Positions 1 to 5,880 of a stretch of 5,880 bases of DNA are shown here, piece after piece. The position numbers and the translations under genes were made by a program. Location of the stretch: the NCBI GenBank assembly GCA_003529325.1, contig DPVW01000051.1, positions 1-5,880 on the forward strand, given 5' to 3'. This DNA is from Candidatus Latescibacterota bacterium. GTDB taxonomy: Bacteria; Latescibacterota; UBA2968; UBA8231. How positions within the stretch are numbered: the stretch's first letter is position 1; each line of letters opens with the position of its first letter. The notes under the pieces were generated by a model. That model was given only the letters and a program-made list of their open reading frames with translations. It did no database searches and was not told where the DNA came from.

Positions 1-601
1 CCATCAGTGGCGAGTGGAAGGCACCGGTTACCGGCAAAGACACGACCTTCGAGGCACCCGCCGCCAAAGCAGCCTCCGACGCTTGGACAACGGCGTCCGC
101 CTCGCCGGAGATCACCACCTGTCCGGGCGCGTTGAAGTTGGCTGGCACCACAGCGGGGCCAGTCTCGTCGCACAGACGAACCACTACCTCGTCCTCCAGA
201 CCGAGAATGGCGGTCATGGCGCCCGGTCGATTCCGACCGGCCTCTTGCATCAGGCGTCCCCGCTCTTGCACCAGAGAGAGGCCCTGCTGAAAGTCGAGAA
301 CCCCGGCTGCGGTCAAGGCGGAATACTCACCGAGGCTGTGCCCGGCCACGACGTCGGGGGACAATCCGCGAGCAGCGAGCAGACGGGCAACGATGACACT
401 GTGCACATAGACGGCAGGCTGTGTCACCGACGTCTGACTGAGTTCCTCCATAGGACCGGAGAAACAGAGCTCAGTAAGGGCGAAACCAAGCAACTCGTCC
501 GCCGCGTCGAACAACTCCTTGGCCTCGGGGAATCGCTCGTACAGATCCTGCCCCATGCCGACGTCCTGGGACGCCTGACCGGGGAACAGAAATGCATTCA
601 T
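1..601 (-). CDS. fabD: Malonyl-CoA:ACP transacylase, N-terminal two thirds (partial)
   Basis: FabD moves malonyl from coenzyme A to acyl carrier protein in the cytoplasm, supplying the extender unit of type II fatty-acid synthesis. The 200 visible residues begin MNAFLFPGQASQ, with the oxyanion-hole Gln in the GQASQ motif (8-12). The nucleophile motif GHSLGEYSA places catalytic Ser at 89; Arg114 in QERGRLMQ is the malonate-carboxylate ligand of the family, and GAFHSPLM puts catalytic His at 196. Family members are about 310 residues, so roughly the last third lies beyond the left edge. The ATG at 599-601 is the only plausible start, because FLFPGQ must lie at the extreme N-terminus. It sits 17 bases after the rpmF stop and has no clear Shine-Dalgarno sequence, so translation may be coupled to rpmF. 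Last gene of the visible ndk-yceD-rpmF-fabD string. The family assignment is certain; the missing end cannot be judged. Confidence 0.97.
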   Translation of the reverse strand, partial: MNAFLFPGQASQDVGMGQDLYERFPEAKELFDAADELLGFALTELCFSGPMEELSQTSVTQPAVYVHSVIVARLLAARGLSPDVVAGHSLGEYSALTAAGVLDFQQGLSLVQERGRLMQEAGRNRPGAMTAILGLEDEVVVRLCDETGPAVVPANFNAPGQVVISGEADAVVQASEAALAAGASKVVSLPVTGAFHSPLM

Positions 602-618
602 GCGTTGGCGAGTCTGGC

Positions 619-801
619 TTAATCAGCCGGTTCGATGTAGGCACGACCGCGGTAATGTCCGCAACTCTTGCAAATTCGATGGGGCCGTGCGGGCTGGCCG
701 CAGTTGGCACAGGTACTGACGGCGGTCGCCTTGAGCTTCCAGTGGGTGCGGCGCTTGTCCCGGCGGGTGCGCGAAATTCGTCTTTTTGGTACGGCAGCCA
801 T
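619..801 (-). CDS. rpmF: 50S ribosomal protein L32, zinc-binding form
   Basis: L32 is a small basic protein of the large ribosomal subunit. The 60-residue product starts MAAVPKRRISRTRRDKRRTH, the classic L32 N-terminus (VPKRR.S..RRDKRR.H). Cys31, Cys34, Cys44 and Cys47 (CANC and CKSC) form a complete zinc ribbon, so this is the zinc-binding version and not the cysteine-free paralogue used under zinc limitation. The length matches the family (about 56-62). A good Shine-Dalgarno sequence, GGAG within GGAGAGAG, lies 8 bases before the ATG. The gene follows yceD by 21 bases, the near-universal yceD-rpmF pairing, and precedes fabD by 17 bases. It is probably transcribed from the ndk promoter; I see no strong promoter of its own. 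Confidence 0.98.
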   Translation of the reverse strand: MAAVPKRRISRTRRDKRRTHWKLKATAVSTCANCGQPARPHRICKSCGHYRGRAYIEPAD

Positions 802-822
802 GATACTCTCTCCGTGGCGTCG

Positions 823-1371
823 TTAACTCTTGAGTTGGGCCAGGACTTCCCAACGTGGGTCTACCACGTTGTCGGCGCACGAACAGTCGCCGACGTTGAG
901 ATCCTGGCCGCATTGGGGACAAAGCCCCTTACAGTCCATTTTGCAGTACAGTCGCATTGGCAGTTCGAGGACCACCGCGTCGCGCAGGCGTTCCACGAGA
1001 TCGACTTCTTTCGTTCCAGGATCGACGATTTCGACGTCATCCTGGTCCGCCAAAGCCTCTAACTCGTCGTCACTGGCCTCTTTTCGTTGCAACAGAAAAC
1101 GGATCTCGGTTTCGAGAGCCGCCGCAGCCGGCAACAGACAGCGACAACAGGAACCGCCAACGGAGGTTTGCAGACGTCCTCTGACGGTATACATGTGCAT
1201 CGTCCGCCCCACCGTCAGTTGTACACTGACGGGGGCGGTGAGCACGATATCGGTGTCCTCCAGGCCCAATTGCTCGACCTCGACATCGAACTCCAGCCGG
1301 GTCGATCCCTCGTCGATCTCGTCGAGAGCCAGTACCGTGGGCGGCAACCGCCGCGGGCGAGCGGGAGGCAT
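823..1371 (-). CDS. yceD: YceD / DUF177 family protein (ribosome assembly accessory protein)
   Basis: DUF177 proteins are encoded next to rpmF in most bacteria and are implicated in 23S rRNA accumulation and large-subunit assembly; the molecular mechanism is not settled. The 182-residue product has the family landmarks: a central CCRC cluster (75-78) that follows the beta-rich N-terminal half, an acidic linker (about 98-125), a C-terminal Cys-rich stretch CKMDCKGLCPQCGQDLN (143-159) with further Cys at 163 and 165, and the closing DPRW..L motif (171-180). Open reading continues upstream into ndk sequence in another frame, but that part is a shadow; the start chosen is the ATG at 1369-1371, ten bases after the ndk stop. 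Its Shine-Dalgarno match is weak (GAGAAG further upstream), so coupling to ndk is likely. Cytoplasmic; no signal peptide or membrane segment. Confidence 0.93.
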   Translation of the reverse strand: MPPARPRRLPPTVLALDEIDEGSTRLEFDVEVEQLGLEDTDIVLTAPVSVQLTVGRTMHMYTVRGRLQTSVGGSCCRCLLPAAAALETEIRFLLQRKEASDDELEALADQDDVEIVDPGTKEVDLVERLRDAVVLELPMRLYCKMDCKGLCPQCGQDLNVGDCSCADNVVDPRWEVLAQLKS

Positions 1372-1381
1372 GCCTAACTTC

Positions 1382-1786
1382 TCAGCCGAAAAAGAAGCCG
1401 ATCTCGCCGGCGGCATTCTCCGGCGAGTCAGAAGCGTGAACGGCATTGCACTGCACATCGGTGCCGAATTCGGCGCGGATGGTACCCGGTTCGGCCTTGG
1501 TACTGTCCGTCGCACCGATCACCTGACGCAGATGGGCGACGGCGTCCTCCCGTTCCAACACCGTGGGTACCGCCGGACCGGAGGTCATGAACTCGACGAG
1601 TTCACCGTAAAATGGACGCTCCTTGTGAACAGCATAGAATTGTTGGGCTTGCTCCTGACTGAGCTGCAACTTGCGCAACTCGCGGATCACGAAACCTTCG
1701 GTTTCGAGCCGCATCAGAATGTTGCCAATCGCATTTTTGGCCACGGCATCGGGCTTGATAATCAAGAGCGTGCGCTCCGCACTCAC
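1382..1786 (-). CDS. ndk: Nucleoside diphosphate kinase
   Basis: Ndk transfers the gamma phosphate of ATP to other (d)NDPs through a phosphohistidine intermediate and sets the NTP and dNTP pools. The 134-residue product has the full set of landmarks: [12 protein letters not shown] with nucleotide-binding Lys11, [11 protein letters not shown] (Tyr51, Phe59), FMTSGP (67-71), Arg87, Thr93 and Arg104 ([14 protein letters not shown]), then Asn114 and catalytic His117 in NAVHASDS. The length is close to the usual 135-145. The start is a GTG at 1784-1786, supported by a strong GAGGAG Shine-Dalgarno (1794-1799) seven bases upstream and by the [11 protein letters not shown] alignment. A longer open frame continues upstream through the intergenic region and into the oppositely oriented HD gene, but it has no conserved sequence and is rejected. 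First gene of the minus-strand operon; its stop is 10 bases from the yceD start. Confidence 0.97.
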   Translation of the reverse strand: MSAERTLLIIKPDAVAKNAIGNILMRLETEGFVIRELRKLQLSQEQAQQFYAVHKERPFYGELVEFMTSGPAVPTVLEREDAVAHLRQVIGATDSTKAEPGTIRAEFGTDVQCNAVHASDSPENAAGEIGFFFG

Positions 1787-1829
1787 GGCGGCTCTCCTCG
1801 TGCTTGGGCAGATTTTGGATAAGCTGTTG

Positions 1830-1858
1830 AAAATAGGGGTAATCAGAGGGAGTGTCAA
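1830..1858 (-). promoter_or_regulatory. Sigma70-type promoter for ndk-yceD-rpmF-fabD
   Basis: On the minus strand a perfect TTGACA (1858-1853) is followed by a 17-base spacer and TATTTT (1835-1830), four of six matches to TATAAT. Transcription would start near 1823, leaving a leader of about 37 bases that contains the GAGGAG Shine-Dalgarno of ndk. This is a visual match to the consensus; no transcript data are available. Confidence 0.65.
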
Positions 1859-1864
1859 CGACAC
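1852..1864. repeat. Small perfect inverted repeat, possible operator
   Basis: GTGTC-AAC-GACAC is a 5-bp perfect inverted repeat with a 3-base centre. It overlaps the -35 box of the ndk promoter and lies 12 bases upstream of the -35 box of the divergent HD gene, so a bound regulator could touch both. It is short and could be chance; no regulator gene is visible nearby. Confidence 0.25.
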
Positions 1865-1876
1865 GTGCCATCCTTC

Positions 1877-1905
1877 TTGACAGGGTTTTTCCCCGTCGGT
1901 AGCTT
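1877..1905 (+). promoter_or_regulatory. Sigma70-type promoter for the HD-domain gene
   Basis: A perfect TTGACA (1877-1882) is followed by a 17-base spacer and TAGCTT (1900-1905), a weak three-of-six match to the -10 consensus. The expected start of transcription, about 1911-1913, falls immediately before the ATG at 1914, so the mRNA would be leaderless or nearly so. The weak -10 box keeps confidence moderate. Confidence 0.45.
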
Positions 1906-1913
1906 GCCGAGGA

Positions 1914-3263
1914 ATGTCGATCTCGCATCCCCTTCTCGAAGATGATGGCAAGGCCATCCGCGACCCGGTATGGGGATATATCCACCTGCCCGGCCCGTTG
2001 CTGGCTTTGGTCGACACCGAGGACTTCCAGCGGCTGCGTAACATCAGCCAGCTTGGGTTCGTCCACCTCGTCTACCCCGGGGCACGCCACTCCCGCTTCG
2101 AGCATTCTCTCGGCGTCTACCATCTGGCCAAGCAGTTCCTCCTGCGGCTGCTGAATTCCGATCCACCTTTGCAGCTGACCGATGAAGATGTCCGCGTCTT
2201 CCTTGCCGCCACGCTGCTCCACGACATCGGCCACTATCCGTTCTCGCACACCCTCGAAGAGTTGATGCCCTTTTTCGTCAGCCACGAGGAACGGGCTCGA
2301 CAGTTGATCGAAGACCCCGCCGGTGCCATCGCCAGAGTGCTGCAGCAGGAATTGGATGTCGATCCCGTGCGAGTCGCCAATGTCATCGACTATGGCGGCA
2401 CTCATCGTAAGATCCCACAACGGGATCTACTGCTGGCCAACATCCTTTCCGGCACTCTGGACCCTGACAAGATCGATTATTTGCTGCGTGACTCGCTGTT
2501 CTGTGGTGTACCCTTCGGTGAGTCCGTCAACCGAGACCGGCTCATCAAGGCGATCAAGTACGACCCGGACCGACGTCGACTGGCGATCACCAGCAAGGGG
2601 ATCTCCGCCGTCGAATCACTGGTATTTACCAACTATCTCATGTATCGCAACGTTTACTGGCACCACGCAGTCCGCGCTGCGACAGCCATGTTCAAGCGAT
2701 CCGTGCAAGACATCCTGATGCACCCCGACAGAAATCTGCAGGTCGGTGACTTCCATCGGGTTACCGAGGGCGAATTGCTCATGGTCTTGCGCGAGGAGCA
2801 GAATCGTCTGGGGCTCAAGGGGGCACGAGCGTTGCTCGACGGGGTCGTTCACCGTCGTTTGCACAAAGTGGCCGCATTTGTTCATCCAGGGGAACGCAAA
2901 CAGGGGTTGTTGCACTTTCTGTATGACCTCTATCAACATCCAGAAAAGCGACGACAGAAAGAAGTAGAGCTCAGCCATCTGTTCGGCGAGCAACTCAGCC
3001 AGGAGGCCACGGGAGACGAGATCCTGATCGACATCCCTCGTTTCGACAAGACGCCCGAGGTCGATCTCAAGGTGTTCTACAGCGCTGATGTGCCCAGCGA
3101 TAAGCCGCAGCCCTTGAGCTTCGACGATCCCGAGGTCTCCCGTCTGCGCGAGTCGCTGGTCGACAACTTCGAGGACCAGGCCAAGATCTTCCGCATTTTT
3201 TGCGTTGCCGATGGCGGTTTTCTGCCCCTTGCAGCAGAGCAGGCGAAACGCCATCTGCGCTGA
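1914..3263 (+). CDS. HD-domain phosphohydrolase, SAMHD1/YdhJ-like
   Basis: Predicted cytoplasmic metal-dependent phosphohydrolase of 449 residues. Members of the wider family include dNTP triphosphohydrolases (SAMHD1, Dgt); the substrate of this bacterial branch is mostly untested. The N-terminal [11 protein letters not shown] (15-25) and [11 protein letters not shown] (38-48) are hallmark motifs. The HD metal site is complete: His64 in RFEHSLGV (with Arg61), His103-Asp104 in LLHDIGH, His107, and Asp185 in [11 protein letters not shown], where Lys186 matches the nucleotide-contacting Lys of SAMHD1. Residues 230-270 ([16 protein letters not shown]) are also typical. The C-terminal part (about 330-449) is less conserved and could mediate oligomerisation. 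There is no signal peptide. The ATG at 1914 is the only start upstream of the IRDP motif, since an in-frame TGA lies at 1878-1880. GAGGA abuts the ATG, too close to act as a Shine-Dalgarno. Transcribed divergently from ndk, which fits a nucleotide-pool role but does not prove one. Confidence 0.93.
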   Translation: MSISHPLLEDDGKAIRDPVWGYIHLPGPLLALVDTEDFQRLRNISQLGFVHLVYPGARHSRFEHSLGVYHLAKQFLLRLLNSDPPLQLTDEDVRVFLAATLLHDIGHYPFSHTLEELMPFFVSHEERARQLIEDPAGAIARVLQQELDVDPVRVANVIDYGGTHRKIPQRDLLLANILSGTLDPDKIDYLLRDSLFCGVPFGESVNRDRLIKAIKYDPDRRRLAITSKGISAVESLVFTNYLMYRNVYWHHAVRAATAMFKRSVQDILMHPDRNLQVGDFHRVTEGELLMVLREEQNRLGLKGARALLDGVVHRRLHKVAAFVHPGERKQGLLHFLYDLYQHPEKRRQKEVELSHLFGEQLSQEATGDEILIDIPRFDKTPEVDLKVFYSADVPSDKPQPLSFDDPEVSRLRESLVDNFEDQAKIFRIFCVADGGFLPLAAEQAKRHLR

Positions 3264-3308
3264 GGCGTCTGTTACCTACCCCCGCTTCCTCTGACCGGGA
3301 TGCATCCT

Positions 3309-4421
3309 ATGAAACGTCTGCTCACACCGATTGTCGCACTCCTCATGAGCGGCACGGTGCCTGTCACCGGGCGCACGACAGATCTTGCCGACACGCGTAA
3401 CCCGTTGGCGTCGGCGTAGCCCAGTTCGAGCATGAAGGTTATGGGGCTGCCGGGGTTGCCAGCGCCGCCCGTGGTCTCGTGGAACAAGAACTGGCGCACC
3501 ATTCTCGAATCGTGCTCATCGAACGGGCGCACCTTGCCGACCTGCTCGAAGAAATCGGTTTTCAGCAGTCAGGGGTCACACCAAATGAAGGCGCCGCCGA
3601 AACCGGTGCGAGTGGCAATGTGCAACTGCTCATCTTCGGGCAAGCATCCCGACGCCCTCCCCAGGAATATCGTCTCGCACTGCGGATCGTCGAGTCGCCA
3701 CGGGGCGCGTCCTGCGAGCCGAAGAGACCGTCATTCCTTCGGAGGGTCCAAAATTCGAACAGACCGTTCGAGTCAGTGCCGGCGCCTGCTGACAATCGCT
3801 CTTGCGGGACTGCCCGTCGAGGGTGTATTGATTCCTGCCGGCACTTTCTCCATGGGATCTGCGAAGTATCCGGAGGAGGGTCCGGTCCACGATGTGCAAC
3901 TCAAAGCCTGGCTCGAGTCGCAGGGGCGGCGTACTTCTTTCCCGAAGAACCCGGAGCTGCCGGCGACGCAGGTAAGCTGGCACGACGCCGCCGCGTACTG
4001 CGGCTGGGTCCACAAACGCTTACCCACCGAGGCCGAGTGAGAGCGCGCCGCCCGCGGCCCATCGCATGGTGAATATCCATGGGGTAACGCCGCACCGTCA
4101 CCGCACACGACGCGCTTCGCCACCGGTAGCCCGGTATCGATCCTCGAACTACCCGCCGGGGGCGCTGGCGAAGGGGCACTGCATCTTGCTGGCAATGTCG
4201 CGGAGTGGGTCGCCGATTGGTACGATCCCGGATACTACACGCGGAGCCCGAGTGCCGGCCCCCAGGGTTCGGATCTGGGAGACTTCAAGGTCATCCGGGG
4301 AGGTGAATTCTCCTCCCCGGGCGAGGAGTTGCGCGCGTCGGCACGTGGATTCCACAACGCCATGCGTGGAGCCGCTCACATCGGCTTCCGCTGCGCAGCC
4401 CCGGTGACCGAAACGCCCTGA
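3309..4421 (+). pseudogene. Decayed secreted CsgG-like / FGE-sulfatase (SUMF1-type) domain fusion
   Basis: Reads as one protein only across three frameshifts and a stop. Piece A (3309-~3400) is a signal peptide, MKRLLTPIVALLMSGTVPVTG, ending at TAG 3417. Piece B (~3401-3699, frame shifted -1) is CsgG-like: GVAQFEHEGYG, then VEQELAHHSRIVLIERAHLA, DLLEEIGFQQSGVT and LLIFGQASR, ending in LALRIVESP. Piece C (3700-~3779, another -1 shift) continues TGRVLRAEETVIPSEGPKFE. Piece D (~3780-4421, a third -1 shift) is the FGE-sulfatase domain: VLIPAGTFSMGS, VSWHDAAAYCGW, RLPTEAE, TGA at 4038-4040 in place of the conserved Trp, ERAARG, YPWGN, LAGNVAEWVADWYDPGYY, VIRGGEF, ASARG and HIGFRCA. The EVTN segment expected after VHDVQL is missing. 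Intact homologues would be exported. The copper-binding Cys pair of true formylglycine-generating enzymes is absent, so it was never a sulfatase activator. It starts 45 bases after the HD gene; an in-frame ATG at 3300 is an alternative start. Confidence 0.88.
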
Positions 4422-4431
4422 CAGTTGCTGC

Positions 4432-4457
4432 GGTCTGTCCCCGGCGTCGGACAGATC
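4432..4457 (+). other. Hairpin after the pseudogene
   Basis: GGTCTGTCC (4432-4440) pairs with GGACAGATC (4449-4457) as a 9-bp stem with one G-U pair and an 8-base loop. It begins ten bases after the pseudogene stop. There is no T-tract behind it, so it is not a standard intrinsic terminator; it could be a 3'-end stabiliser, a Rho-assisted end or chance. The rest of the 121-base gap before the next gene holds only a weak TACGAT (4483-4488) with no convincing -35 box. Confidence 0.35.
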
Positions 4458-4542
4458 ACGCTGTGGGTCGTACCTTCCGCTCTACGATGGCCCATCTGTG
4501 GGCCACGATTCTCTTCCTCTCCCCATCCGATACGGACTCCCA

Positions 4543-5745
4543 GTGAGCGGTTACCCACAGATTCGACTGCGCCCGAACGCCGAGCGCCTGCTGATTAAGG
4601 GCCATCCCTGGGTCTTCAGCGGCGCCGTCGCCGAGCGCCATCCCGACGCCCATCGCGGCTCCATCGTCGATGTGCATAACGACGCCGGACGTTTCATCGC
4701 CAGAGGCACGTGCAACCCAGGCGCCGAGATCGTCGTGCGCATCCTCACCCGCCAGGCAGACGCGCAGATCGATGGCGCCTTCCTGCGCGCCCGCATCGAG
4801 CGTGCTGTCGCTCTGCGCCGGGGCAATCCCCTGCTGCAGAGCAGTGATGCAATGCGCCTGGTCCACGGGGAGAGTGACGGCCTGCCAGGTCTGATCGTCG
4901 ATGACTACGCTGGCTGGCTCGTATTCCAGATCCACACGGCGGGCATGGAGGCGCTGCGTGCACCGATCATCACCGCGATCCTCGACGTTGTCGATCCGAA
5001 GGGATTGTTCGAGCGCAGCGACGTTGGCACCCGTCGTGCCGAAGGCCTACACGACCGCCCAACCGGCCCCATCGCCGGCGACGAGCCGCCGGCATTGATC
5101 GAGTTCACCGAGGGCGAAGTCCAACTGGCAGCCGACGTCCGTAGAGGACAGAAGACGGGTTTTTTCCTGGACCAGCGCGACAATCGTCTGCTGCTGGGGC
5201 GTATCGCCGATGGCCGCTCGATTCTCAACTGTTTTGCGTTCTCAGGAGGGTTTTCCGCCCACGCCATGCGAGGTGGCGCCACCTCAACCCTCGATATCGA
5301 TATCGCCCCACGGGCACTGGCCCTCGGGCGTCGCAATGTGGTAGCCAATGGCGATGCCCCGGCTCGCGCTATCGCCGCCGATGCATTCGCCTTCCTCGAC
5401 ACCCTATCCGAGGGAAATGGCCCACGGTATGGCGCTGTCGTCGTCGACCCCCCCTCCCTGGTGCGCAAGAGCCGGGATGTGAAGAGCGCGATGGGTGTGT
5501 ACACCAAACTCAATCGCAATGCCCTACGCCTCGTGGAGAATGGCGGATATCTGCTCGCCTCCTCGTGCTCCACTCGAATCACCGACGAAGACTTTTTCCA
5601 GATCATCCGTCGCGCTGCTTCCGGGGCGCGGGTGCACACGCGTATGGTTGCACGCACCCACCATGCCGCCGACCACCCGGTGGATCCCGCGTTTCCAGAG
5701 GGCCGTTACCTCACATCGGCTCTGGTGCAGGTGGATCGCGACTGA
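4543..5745 (+). CDS. rlmI: RlmI-family 23S rRNA (cytosine-5-)-methyltransferase
   Basis: Class I SAM-dependent methyltransferase; E. coli RlmI makes m5C1962 in 23S rRNA. Counting from the GTG at 4543 the product has 400 residues, against 396 in E. coli. The order is: an N-terminal PUA domain (about 5-75, with KGHPWVFSGAV at 19-29), a central EEHEE-like domain including VHGESDGLPGLIVDDY (107-122), the linker motif GQKTGFFLDQRDNR (202-215), the SAM-binding loop NCFAFSGGFSAHA (229-241), the acidic strand end LDID (250-253), motif IV VDPPSL (301-306), and SSCS (340-343), whose Cys342 is the probable catalytic cysteine. An earlier in-frame GTG at 4498 would add 15 unconserved residues. Neither start has a good Shine-Dalgarno. 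The family is certain; the exact target base is inferred from family membership, since related COG1092 proteins can differ. A 7-C run (5448-5454) inside motif IV is in frame. Confidence 0.92.
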   Translation: MSGYPQIRLRPNAERLLIKGHPWVFSGAVAERHPDAHRGSIVDVHNDAGRFIARGTCNPGAEIVVRILTRQADAQIDGAFLRARIERAVALRRGNPLLQSSDAMRLVHGESDGLPGLIVDDYAGWLVFQIHTAGMEALRAPIITAILDVVDPKGLFERSDVGTRRAEGLHDRPTGPIAGDEPPALIEFTEGEVQLAADVRRGQKTGFFLDQRDNRLLLGRIADGRSILNCFAFSGGFSAHAMRGGATSTLDIDIAPRALALGRRNVVANGDAPARAIAADAFAFLDTLSEGNGPRYGAVVVDPPSLVRKSRDVKSAMGVYTKLNRNALRLVENGGYLLASSCSTRITDEDFFQIIRRAASGARVHTRMVARTHHAADHPVDPAFPEGRYLTSALVQVDRD

Positions 5746-5771
5746 GTCACCTCGCCCGATCCAGAACACAA

Positions 5772-5806
5772 GAAGGGTCATCAGCCAGACTGGCTGATGA
5801 CCCTTC
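5772..5806. terminator. 16-bp perfect hairpin, probable bidirectional terminator
   Basis: GAAGGGTCATCAGCCA (5772-5787) and its exact reverse complement (5791-5806) flank a GAC loop, 27 bases after the rlmI stop. The stem is long and perfect. The downstream T-run is poor on the plus strand (ACTTATGT) and somewhat better on the minus strand (TTGTGTTCT), so it may serve a convergent gene as well as rlmI. Confidence 0.7.
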
Positions 5807-5841
5807 ACTTATGTACGGCCAGCGTTTTGGCTCGGGCGGGC

Positions 5842-5880
5842 CTATTCTGCCGGAGTCAGTTTTCGCACGTCGGTGAAGGC
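5842..5880 (-). CDS. Possible C-terminal end of a convergent gene (partial)
   Basis: Read on the minus strand from the right edge, the last 39 bases give AFTDVRKLTPAE followed by TAG (5844-5842). Another minus frame stops at once and the third runs on through the hairpin, so this is the most gene-like reading, and it places the hairpin 36 bases downstream of a stop, as expected between convergent genes. Twelve residues are too few to name a family. Confidence 0.3.
   Translation of the reverse strand, partial: AFTDVRKLTPAE

Noticed and set aside
14..622. Plus-strand 202-codon ORF opposite fabD and rpmF
   Set aside because: It is the antisense of fabD, whose catalytic motifs are all present on the minus strand.
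1372..1515. Upstream extension of the yceD reading frame into ndk
   Set aside because: It is the ndk coding sequence read in another frame; the MPPARP start at 1371 fits the family length.
1787..2044. Upstream extension of the ndk reading frame on the minus strand
   Set aside because: It crosses the divergent promoters and antisense HD-gene sequence, shows no conserved motif, and the GTG at 1786 has a strong Shine-Dalgarno.
2410..2428. Perfect inverted repeat AGATCCC-ACAAC-GGGATCT
   Set aside because: It lies inside the HD gene in a well-formed coding stretch, has no T-run and no second copy, so it is most likely chance.
3432..4040. Single 202-residue ORF as an independent gene
   Set aside because: Its first half is an out-of-frame reading of the CsgG-like piece; only the part after about 3780 is real domain sequence, belonging to the pseudogene.
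4038..4040. TGA as selenocysteine or recoded codon
   Set aside because: The family has Trp here, not Cys; other genes use TGA as stop, and the same locus carries three frameshifts.
5291..5306. Short tandem GATATC repeats
   Set aside because: They encode the LDIDIAP segment of the methyltransferase and are explained by codon choice.

Overview
The window is a high-GC bacterial chromosomal segment of core housekeeping genes plus one decayed accessory gene. GC-rich third codon positions, Shine-Dalgarno sites, sigma70-like promoters and a signal peptide with an envelope-type domain in the decayed gene suggest a Gram-negative bacterium. The gene order and the style of the CsgG/FGE fusion would fit Acidobacteriota-like or deltaproteobacterial lineages, but I cannot fix the phylum from this sequence alone. 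There is no sign of phage, IS elements, CRISPR or a defence island.

Left half, minus strand (positions 1-1786): a tight gene string reading right to left, ndk (nucleoside diphosphate kinase, GTG start), yceD/DUF177, rpmF (zinc-type ribosomal protein L32) and the N-terminal 200 residues of fabD, which runs off the left edge. Gaps are 10, 21 and 17 bases, so this is very probably one operon linking NTP supply, 50S ribosome assembly and fatty-acid initiation. plsX and fabH, common between rpmF and fabD in many bacteria, are absent here.

Middle: a 127-base divergent intergenic region (1787-1913) holds two back-to-back promoters, each with a perfect TTGACA -35 box, and a small perfect inverted repeat over the ndk -35. 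To the right, on the plus strand, is an intact SAMHD1/YdhJ-like HD-domain phosphohydrolase (449 aa), whose predicted promoter implies a nearly leaderless mRNA.

Positions 3309-4421 hold the main non-routine item: a pseudogene of a secreted protein that fused a CsgG-like domain to an FGE-sulfatase/SUMF1-type domain. It carries three net -1 frameshifts, a Trp-to-TGA nonsense codon and probably a short in-frame deletion. The flanking genes are all intact, including one with a 7-C run, which argues for real decay over sequencing error.

Right end: an intact RlmI-family 23S rRNA methyltransferase (400 aa from a GTG start), then a 16-bp perfect hairpin, then what may be the last codons of a convergent minus-strand gene. 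I did not find a convincing undescribed system; the region is ordinary apart from the pseudogene and some regulatory details.
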